A stretch of DNA of 64,000 nt, from NCBI GenBank assembly GCA_903850425.1, contig CAINLR010000113.1, positions 24,972 through 88,971 on the forward strand, read 5' to 3'. Source of the DNA: an uncultured Verrucomicrobia subdivision 3 bacterium. Its GTDB lineage: Bacteria > Verrucomicrobiota > Verrucomicrobiia > Limisphaerales > UBA11358. Below, in pieces: positions 58,151 through 64,000 of this stretch. How positions within the stretch are numbered: position 1 is the first letter of the stretch; every line of letters begins with the position of its first letter. Made by a program: the position numbers and the translations under genes. The notes below the pieces were generated by a model. It saw only the letters and a list, made by a program, of their open reading frames with translations, had not been told where the DNA came from and searched no databases.

Positions 58151-59763
58151 AACTGGTGCCTACCAACCTCACGCGCTTCCTGCCACTACTTGTTGCCGTT
58201 GCATCGTTGGCGGCGACCGTATTTGCGTCTGCCCCGAACGCCGGCGACGCTCTCCATTCCGGCGGCACGTTCCACGTGGCCCTTGCCGATGATCCCCAGA
58301 CGCTCGACCCGGCGCTGCAACAGTTGGCTAATGACGCCCTGCTCTTCCCGCTGCTGTATCTTCCGTTGCTCGACAATACCAACGGCGTGGACTTGGTAGC
58401 CTGTGCCGCTCAAGATTGGCAAGTTGCTTCCGACGGGCGCACATTCACGTTCCATCTCCGGCCCGGCCTCCGGTTCTCCAACGGACGGATGGTGGTGGCC
58501 GCCGATTATGCCTACTACTTGGAGCGCATATCGGATCCCCGGAACGCTTCCCCAAATAATGCCATGTTGGGTGCCTATCACATCCGTGGCGCGGACGACT
58601 TCGCGGCGCATCGCACGAAACATCTCGCCGGTGTTCGCATCGAAGGGACGCGGACGCTGGTGGTGGAGCTGGATCAACCGGATCCGACCTTTCTGTTTTA
58701 TGGCATTTATGCCCTGCCGCAGGAGGAGGTGGAGCGTCCGGGGGACGCCTTCGCCCGCCATCCAACCAGTGACGGTCCCTACATGGTGGACGAATGGATT
58801 CGCGGGGTTCGTTTGGTTTATAAGCCCAACCCGTTTTACGCCGGTCCGGAGCCCCGGCACTTCGATCGCATCGAGATCATGATTGGTGGCGACGCGGCGA
58901 CTCACCTCCTGATGTTCGAACGCGGCGAGTTGGATCTGGCCAACTTCACCGCCGCCGCCTCAATTCCCGCAGCGGATCAGGCGCGAATCCTGCGCGACCC
59001 GCGTTGGAAAAATTGTATTGACCGGGCACCCCTGTTTGCGGCGCGGTTCGCCAACCTGAACACCCAGATGCCCCCGTTGGACGACCGCCGGGTGCGGCAA
59101 GCCATCAACTATGCCGTGGATAAGGCCCGGCGCGCAGCCAGCGGCCGGTTCACGCCGGCCAAAGGCCTGATTCCGCCCATCATGCCGGCTAACAATACGA
59201 ATCTCGTCGGCTATCCCTTCAATCCTCCGAAGGCGCGCCAACTGCTGGCCGAAACGGGCATTCCGCTGCCCATCCACCTCACGTTGTGGTATGCCACCGA
59301 TCAGGAGTCCATCATGCAAGCGCAGGAAATCCAGGCGGACCTGCACGAAGTGGGGATCGAACTCAGTCTCCGGCAGGCGTCATTTAGCGAATTAAACGAC
59401 GCGGCCGAGATACCCGGAAAAGTCCAAATGAGCCTTTCCGGCTGGTTTACGGGCATGCCGGATCCGAAGGACATTTTGGGCAGCCAGTTTGACGGCCGCA
59501 CCATCACCAACGCCGCCACCTATAATACCTCATTCTATAACAATCCAGAAGTGAACCGTCTGCTGGACGAAGCGTCCCCAACGGTCGAGCCTGCACGCCG
59601 CGTCGCACTCTACCGGCAAATCGAAGAAATAATTGTTGGTGATGCCCCGTGCCTGTTTCTCAAGCACCCTAATCTTTGCGAACTGCGTCAGCCGTGGCTG
59701 AAAGGTCCGTTGCTGGAGCCGCTCTGGCCCCTTCGCCTCGACCGCGTCTGGATTGAACGTTGA
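58147..59763 (+). CDS. dppA: Peptide/solute-binding protein (DppA/OppA-like)
   Basis: The 538-residue protein has a signal peptide (LTRFLPLLVAVASLAATVFA) and SBP family 5 features: DDPQTLDPALQQLANDALLF, TFTFHLRPGLRFSNGRMVVA and FDRIEIMIGGDAATHLLMFERG. It binds oligopeptides or similar ligands outside the membrane. Its location between dppC and dppB is unusual. The gene overlaps dppC and ends 1 base before dppB. Confidence 0.9.
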   Translation: MKLVPTNLTRFLPLLVAVASLAATVFASAPNAGDALHSGGTFHVALADDPQTLDPALQQLANDALLFPLLYLPLLDNTNGVDLVACAAQDWQVASDGRTFTFHLRPGLRFSNGRMVVAADYAYYLERISDPRNASPNNAMLGAYHIRGADDFAAHRTKHLAGVRIEGTRTLVVELDQPDPTFLFYGIYALPQEEVERPGDAFARHPTSDGPYMVDEWIRGVRLVYKPNPFYAGPEPRHFDRIEIMIGGDAATHLLMFERGELDLANFTAAASIPAADQARILRDPRWKNCIDRAPLFAARFANLNTQMPPLDDRRVRQAINYAVDKARRAASGRFTPAKGLIPPIMPANNTNLVGYPFNPPKARQLLAETGIPLPIHLTLWYATDQESIMQAQEIQADLHEVGIELSLRQASFSELNDAAEIPGKVQMSLSGWFTGMPDPKDILGSQFDGRTITNAATYNTSFYNNPEVNRLLDEASPTVEPARRVALYRQIEEIIVGDAPCLFLKHPNLCELRQPWLKGPLLEPLWPLRLDRVWIER

Positions 59764-59764
59764 T

Positions 59765-60688
59765 ATGTTGACCCGATTACTCACGCGCTTTTGGTGGTCC
59801 GCCGTCACCTTGCTGGGCACGGCGTTCCTCACCTTTCTCCTGGTTAACGCCGTGCCCGGGGATGTGGCGAGAGTCATCGCCGGCTCAAAGGCGTCGGCTG
59901 AAGTTCTTCAAGAGATCCACTTAAAATATCACCTGGATGATCCAGTGCTTCAACGGCTGGGTTTCTATCTGATCCAACTCGCGCACGGCGACCTCGGTCA
60001 TTCCTATGTCACCGACCAATCTGTGGCCGAAGCCATCCTGATACGATTTCCCACCACGGCGGCGCTGACCAGCCTGGCCGTCGTCATGTGGGTGGCGCTG
60101 GCGGTGCCGTTGGGAGTGCTTACGGCCCGGTTTCGCAGTTCCTGGTTTGACCGCACCACACTGGTAGTGGCCACGGTCAGTTTGTCGCTGCCCGCGTTTT
60201 GGCTGGCGCGGATATTGCAATACTGTCTGGCCTACAAGCTGGGCTGGTTCCCGGTCGGCTTCTTCCGAAGTTTCGTTGATTTGCTGCTGCCGGCCGCAAC
60301 GCTGGCGATCCTGATGGTGGGTTACTATGCTCGCTTGGTTCACACCAACATGGTGGAAGTGCTCGACAGCCTTTATGTCCGGGCCGCGCGCGCCAAGGGG
60401 GCATCGGAAACCCGAGTGCTTTTCAAACATGCCCTGCGCAATGCGCTGATCCCAGTGGTCACGATGCTCGGTATGGATGTTGCCTCGCTGCTGGGCGGTG
60501 TTCTCTTCATCGAAAATGTGTTTGCCTTGCCGGGCATCGGCAACCTCGCCGTGCAAAGCGTCTTGAATCTTGATGTCCCGATGATCATGGGCACGGTGCT
60601 GTTCAGCGCCACTTTGGTCGTGGGTGCCAACTGGGTGGTGGATCTGCTCTATGGCTGGATTGATCCTCGCATTAAATCGGCAAGCTGA
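59765..60688 (+). CDS. dppB: Peptide ABC transporter permease (DppB-like)
   Basis: The 307-residue protein has six helices and DppB motifs: LLVNAVPGDVARVIAG, TEESxxxx-like DPVLQRLGFYLIQLAHGDLG, RAARAKGASETRVLFKHALRNALIP and the C-terminal LGGVLFIENVFALPGIG. The ATG at 59765 is preferred over an upstream TTG at 59753. It forms the pore with DppC. Confidence 0.9.
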   Translation: MLTRLLTRFWWSAVTLLGTAFLTFLLVNAVPGDVARVIAGSKASAEVLQEIHLKYHLDDPVLQRLGFYLIQLAHGDLGHSYVTDQSVAEAILIRFPTTAALTSLAVVMWVALAVPLGVLTARFRSSWFDRTTLVVATVSLSLPAFWLARILQYCLAYKLGWFPVGFFRSFVDLLLPAATLAILMVGYYARLVHTNMVEVLDSLYVRAARAKGASETRVLFKHALRNALIPVVTMLGMDVASLLGGVLFIENVFALPGIGNLAVQSVLNLDVPMIMGTVLFSATLVVGANWVVDLLYGWIDPRIKSAS

Positions 60689-60696
60689 ATTTGATT

Positions 60697-61662
60697 ATGC
60701 CCTGGCTCGAAATTCGCAATTTGCAAATTCATTTTGGTCGCGCTGCCAAGGCCTTGCGCGCCGTGGACGGTGTCTCGCTCTCGCTGGAGCCGGGCAAGGC
60801 GCTTTGCCTGGTGGGCGAGAGCGGTTCGGGCAAAAGTGTGACCGCTCTTTCGATCGCGCGACTGCTCACCAGTCCGCCGGCCGTTTACGCCGGTGGTGAA
60901 ATTCTGCTGGAAGGCCGCGATGTCTTGCACATGCGCGCGGCTGAATTGCGGCAAATCCGGGGCGGTTTGGTCAGCTACGTATTTCAGGAACCGGGGGCAT
61001 CCCTGAATCCGGTCTTCCGCATCGGCAACCAGATCAAGGAAGCTTTGCAACTTCACCGACCTGAAGTTGCCACCGATGCCGAAGTTATTCGACTGCTCAG
61101 ACTCGTCGGCATCCCCGCTCCGGAAGCACGTCTCAAGAGTTATCCCCACGAACTCTCAGGCGGCATGCAACAGCGCGTGATGATCGCGATGGCGCTGGCA
61201 CCGCAACCCAAACTGCTCGTGGCGGACGAACCGACCACCGCGCTCGACGTCACCATCCAGGCGCAAATCATCGAACTACTCGTCCAGCTTCGGCAGCAAC
61301 TCGGCATGGCCATTCTGCTCATCACTCACAACCTCGGAATTGTTGGTGACATCGCCGATGACGTTGCTGTGATGTATGCCGGCCAGATCGTGGAGCGCGG
61401 ACCGGCCCAGGAGTTATTACAGCGGCCCTTGCATCCCTACACCCAGGCACTGATGAACTCCGTGCCGCGTCTGGATTCAGAGACCGAACGGCTCAGCACT
61501 ATCTCAGGCAGCGTCCCGCGACTGGGCGCATTTCCCTCTGGCTGCCGCTTCCATCCGCGCTGTTCGATCGCCCGGTCTGACTGTTCTCAAGCTGCTCCGC
61601 CACTGGTCGAAATGGAACCCCGCCGCTGGGTTCGCTGTCCGTATTGGACCTCACCCGCTTGA
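60697..61662 (+). CDS. dppD: Peptide ABC transporter ATPase (DppD-like)
   Basis: The 321-residue ATPase has Walker [13 protein letters not shown], signature [16 protein letters not shown] and Walker [13 protein letters not shown]. The C-terminal oligopeptide-transporter domain ends with [15 protein letters not shown]. It couples ATP hydrolysis to import with DppF. The ATG at 60697 is preferred over TTG at 60691. Confidence 0.92.
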   Translation: MPWLEIRNLQIHFGRAAKALRAVDGVSLSLEPGKALCLVGESGSGKSVTALSIARLLTSPPAVYAGGEILLEGRDVLHMRAAELRQIRGGLVSYVFQEPGASLNPVFRIGNQIKEALQLHRPEVATDAEVIRLLRLVGIPAPEARLKSYPHELSGGMQQRVMIAMALAPQPKLLVADEPTTALDVTIQAQIIELLVQLRQQLGMAILLITHNLGIVGDIADDVAVMYAGQIVERGPAQELLQRPLHPYTQALMNSVPRLDSETERLSTISGSVPRLGAFPSGCRFHPRCSIARSDCSQAAPPLVEMEPRRWVRCPYWTSPA

Positions 61663-61688
61663 AAGACCAAACGCTAGTAATCAATCTC

Positions 61689-62660
61689 ATGAGTGAAGCC
61701 CTCCTCGAAGTTAAGTCCCTCAAAGTTCAATTTCCAGTGGAGGCTGGCCCGTTGACGCGCTCCAAGGATTTCGTTCGCGCCGTGGATGATGTCAGCTTCA
61801 GTATCGAACCTGGCGAGACGGTGGGACTTGTCGGTGAAAGCGGTTGTGGCAAGACAACTCTCGGTCGCGCGGTGATCCGCCTAGTTGAACCGACCGCTGG
61901 CCAAGTGATCTTTGAGGGCCAGGACCTCGCGCGGTTGAAAGGCGCTGCGCTGCGCGCGCAAAGGCGCAAATTCCAGATGATTTTCCAAGATCCCTACGCC
62001 TCGCTCAATCCCCGCGCGCGAGTGGAAAACATCATCGGCGAAGCCCTCGACATCCACCACCTGGCACCCAATTCCACCGCCCGCCGGCAACGAGTCGAGA
62101 GTCTGCTTAAGGATGTGGGGCTTGATCCGTCGCACGCGCACCGATACCCGCATGAATTTAGCGGTGGCCAACGCCAGCGCATCGGCATTGCCCGCGCCTT
62201 GGCCGTCGAACCGAAGCTGATCGTTTGCGACGAGCCGGTGAGCGCCTTGGATGTTTCCGTCCAAGCCCAGATCGTAAATCTGCTCCGCGACCTGCAACAG
62301 GAGCATGGCATTGCCTATTTGTTTGTGGCCCATGATTTGGCGGTGGTCCGGCATATCAGCCGCCGCATCCTGGTGATGTATCTGGGCCGGATCGTCGAGA
62401 CAGGCGAAGCCCGAGCGGTATGCCAGTCCCCCCGGCATCCCTACACGCAGGCTTTAATTTCAGCCGTGCCAGTCGTGGATCCGAATTCGAAACGGCAGCG
62501 GATTATTCTGGCGGGCGATGTGCCTTCTCCGATTCACCCGCCCGCCGGCTGTCCCTTCCACCCGCGCTGTCCGGTGGCCGAAGCCCGGTGCAAAACCGAA
62601 GTCCCGGCGTTGCGCGAAACTGCGCCAGGTCGCCGTGTCGCCTGCCATCTTGCCAAGTGA
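61689..62660 (+). CDS. dppF: Peptide ABC transporter ATPase (DppF-like)
   Basis: The 323-residue ATPase has GESGCGKTTLGRAVIRL, FSGGQRQRIGIARALA and LIVCDEPVSALD. The C-terminus has GCPFHPRCPVAEARC. The start is at 61689 (MSEALLEVK) although a longer in-frame start exists at 61644. It completes the importer. The repeat R begins 38 bases after its stop. Confidence 0.92.
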   Translation: MSEALLEVKSLKVQFPVEAGPLTRSKDFVRAVDDVSFSIEPGETVGLVGESGCGKTTLGRAVIRLVEPTAGQVIFEGQDLARLKGAALRAQRRKFQMIFQDPYASLNPRARVENIIGEALDIHHLAPNSTARRQRVESLLKDVGLDPSHAHRYPHEFSGGQRQRIGIARALAVEPKLIVCDEPVSALDVSVQAQIVNLLRDLQQEHGIAYLFVAHDLAVVRHISRRILVMYLGRIVETGEARAVCQSPRHPYTQALISAVPVVDPNSKRQRIILAGDVPSPIHPPAGCPFHPRCPVAEARCKTEVPALRETAPGRRVACHLAK

Positions 62661-62698
62661 AACCAATGCCGACGATCAATAAGTGGCGAAGCACTTTG

Positions 62699-62797
62699 CA
62701 CCATTTTACACCACATAGACACTAGGGTTCGATTCCATTCGTCAGCTCCATGCATAATCAGTGACTTGCGAAGCAGTGCAGTAAAAGTGCAGTAAAT
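62699..62797 (+). repeat. Direct repeat R
   Basis: The partner of the repeat at 56957-57056. It shares GCTCCATGCATAATCA without mismatch, and AAAGTGCAGTAAAT. The centre reads GGGTTCGATTCCATTCGTC then AGCTCCA, a T-arm and acceptor-end like sequence that differs from tRNA-Gly. The left flank is CACCATTTTACACCAC. Between the two repeats lies only the dpp operon (about 5.6 kb). Confidence 0.65.
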
Positions 62798-62910
62798 CCA
62801 ACTTCCCGCGCCCCCTCCCCGAGATGGGGTGATTTCCTTAGTTTTGAACGTTCACAAGGTGTTCAAACGGCGATTACCATTGTTTCCTGTGGACATAAGT
62901 CTTGCACACA

Positions 62911-62929
62911 TCCTCAAATACGTTGAGGA
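62911..62929. promoter_or_regulatory. Inverted repeat at the AbiEi-like start
   Basis: TCCTCAA-ATACG-TTGAGGA is a perfect 7-bp inverted repeat ending on the A of the ATG at 62929. AbiEi antitoxins bind inverted repeats in their own promoter, so it may be the old operator. Confidence 0.4.
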
Positions 62930-63136
62930 TGCGTGCAGTGCAAAAAAGACAACAAATTGATCCGTTTAGTTCGCTCATGGAAATTGCTCAAGCGCAACAG
63001 GGCTACTTCACCACGAGGCAGGCCATTGCCGCAGGCTACGAGACAACACACACACTTATCACGTCCGCACGAGAAATCGGGAGCGGATTCAACGCGGCAT
63101 TTATCGGCTGACACATCTGTCGCCAGCGGAACGGGG
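62929..63136 (+). pseudogene. AbiEi-type antitoxin N-terminal fragment
   Basis: The frame from 62929 gives SSLMEIAQAQQGYFTTRQAIAAGY, the N-terminal HTH of AbiEi-like antitoxins. A frameshift at about 63040 moves the homology into another frame: DNTHTYHVRTRNRERIQRG, then IYRLTHLSPAER, the following wing of the same domain. The homology ends near 63136, where a helicase fragment begins. No AbiEii toxin gene is present. It is a broken remnant. Confidence 0.65.
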
Positions 63137-63433
63137 CGCTACATCGGTGAAGGCTTCGATGACGCGCGACTCGACACGCTTTTCCTAGCTATGCCGATTT
63201 CCTGGCGCGGAACATTACAACAATATGTTGGTCGCTTGCATCGTCTGCACGACAGCAAACGTGAGGTCATCGTTTACGATTACGTGGACGGCTGCGTGCC
63301 GGTATTTTCGGCCATGTATTCAAAGCGTATTCGCGGCTATGAGGCGGTCGGTTATCAGATCCAAGACGTCAATGATTATGGCGGCGATGATTTGGATTCG
63401 ACGCCCGAAAGAATTATGCGCGATGGTCAGTAA
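63137..63433 (+). pseudogene. DEAD/SNF2-type helicase C-terminal fragment
   Basis: The frame reads GRYIGEGFDDARLDTLFLAM, then WRGTLQQYVGRLHRLHDSKR and VIVYDYVDGCVPVFSAMY, the motif V/VI region of the superfamily 2 helicases found in TOTE-like conflict systems. The N-terminal RecA core is absent and the fragment is fused to the AbiEi piece. It ends at a normal stop. It is a 3' remnant of a larger defence-type gene. Confidence 0.6.
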
Positions 63434-63470
63434 TTGCGATCCGTGGATAATATTTTGAGGAAGTTGTAAA

Positions 63471-63490
63471 AAGTGGTGTCAAATGGTGGA
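63471..63490 (-). repeat. Inverted copy of the repeat flank motif
   Basis: Its reverse complement TCCACCATTTGACACCACTT matches CACCATTTTACACCAC of repeat R with one mismatch over the shared part. Orientation is opposite to the two direct repeats. It could mark the far end of the unit starting at 62797. Confidence 0.4.
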
Positions 63491-63552
63491 TTTCACTTTT
63501 GATTACCGGCTGAATTCCTGAAATTGCAGAGGTATTTCTTTTAGGCCACGCT

Positions 63553-63870
63553 ATGAATCGATTCTTTTACGTGCTTTTAGCGAGCATTGCATGTCTGGCG
63601 AATGCCTGCCGTGCACAGCTTGTGATTTACAGTTATACCGGCGCGACAGCCAATCAGGATTCTAGTATTAGTGCATGGTTTGAGTTCGACACCAGCGCCA
63701 TGTCGGATCGCGGTGTGAGGTTTACCGAAATACTTGATTACGGCTTTCTTGTCACGGGCATTGAGACGAACCAGAACGGTCAGTATGACCTCCTGCTTGG
63801 CGGTGGTATTGGATTCGCCAATACGGTTCCCGGCCTTTCAAACCTTCCTGTCGTTCAGTCGCTAGTGTAG
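63553..63870 (+). CDS. Exported protein, probably truncated by an IS
   Basis: The frame encodes 105 residues with a signal peptide (FYVLLASIACLANACRAQ) followed by beta-rich sequence with GATANQDSSISAWFEFDTS. It resembles the N-terminus of PEP-CTERM-type exported proteins. The frame ends at PVVQSLV and the TAG at 63868, right where an IS630-like end appears to begin, so the native C-terminus, including any sorting signal, is missing. Confidence 0.5.
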   Translation: MNRFFYVLLASIACLANACRAQLVIYSYTGATANQDSSISAWFEFDTSAMSDRGVRFTEILDYGFLVTGIETNQNGQYDLLLGGGIGFANTVPGLSNLPVVQSLV

Positions 63871-63888
63871 TGTTCTGTAAATGAGGGG

Positions 63889-64000
63889 TCATAACGGTGA
63901 TGTGGCGACTTGGGCCGCCCGGGCTTTGGAAATCTTGGCCAGAATTTCCTCACCCTTCTTGCGCCAGACGTATCGCTTGGGCGCCAGATTTCGCTCCGCC
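63889..64000 (-). CDS. IS630-family transposase, C-terminal end (partial)
   Basis: The minus strand from the window edge reads AERNLAPKRYVWRKKGEEIL then AKISKARAAQVATSPL and a TGA at 63891-63889. This is the usual C-terminal end of IS630-family transposases (x-VW-x-K-x-x-EEILAKIxRA). The catalytic DDE core is beyond the window. The likely IS end, TAGTGTTCTGTAAATGAGG at 63867-63885, abuts the truncated exported gene. Confidence 0.7.
   Translation of the reverse strand, partial: AERNLAPKRYVWRKKGEEILAKISKARAAQVATSPL

Overview
The window looks like chromosome of a Verrucomicrobiota bacterium (Pedosphaera/Limisphaerales-like). This is inferred from gene content, not from a marker gene: a pseudopilin with the [24 protein letters not shown] start, two GH29 fucosidases beside ThuA, Gfo/Idh/MocA and sugar epimerase genes, RhaT and RhaM, several URO-D-family methyltransferases, and many ECF sigma/zf-HC2 pairs. 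G+C is high and antisense frames are often open, so long antisense frames were discarded.

Layout. (1) 1-6440: an accessory island of small unknown genes on the minus strand, several sharing a repeated promoter/leader. A plus-strand three-gene ABC-3C defence system (nuclease-like effector, middle component 2, SMC-like ATPase) sits inside it at 765-4182. (2) 6442-18527: a nitric-oxide/denitrification module with cupin, four DUF2249 domains in three genes, a heme-copper-oxidase-like membrane protein, MIP18, a Rieske lipoprotein, an outer-membrane protein, YgbA, a DGC protein, a DNR-like Crp/Fnr regulator, a NapH/NosR-type ferredoxin, quinol NO reductase, an octaheme HAO-like cytochrome and its 8-TM partner. 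Five TTGAC/T-N4-A/GTCAA boxes with -10 elements at near-constant spacing tie it into one regulon. (3) 18724-23918: recD2, then a small integrase/HTH element against tRNA-Arg(ACG), with a decayed second integrase on the other side.

(4) 23919-45804: a deoxy-sugar degradation locus with two AraC regulators, fucosidases, rhamnose transporter, cytoplasmic and lipoprotein mutarotases, an SSS symporter and a GH38-like protein. It includes a corrinoid protein and three URO-D-family proteins that could remove methyl groups from methylated sugars. A 5' piece of the corrinoid gene is duplicated 13 kb away and followed by a chain of glycosidase fragments. (5) 46157-55565: a stress/redox region with two ECF sigma/anti-sigma pairs, MsrBA, FMN reductase, peroxiredoxin, AhpD-like protein, uracil-DNA glycosylase family protein, SDR, thioredoxin and a PNPOx-family protein, interspersed with truncated genes.

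(6) 55567-64000: a DUF1348 fragment, an acyltransferase broken by two TAG codons at apparent tryptophan positions, then a complete dpp-type ABC importer operon lying between two ~100-bp direct repeats. Each repeat holds a tRNA 3' end (tRNA-Gly-like on the left), suggesting tandem integrated units. To the right are remnants of an AbiEi antitoxin and a helicase, and an IS630-type transposase that runs off the window.
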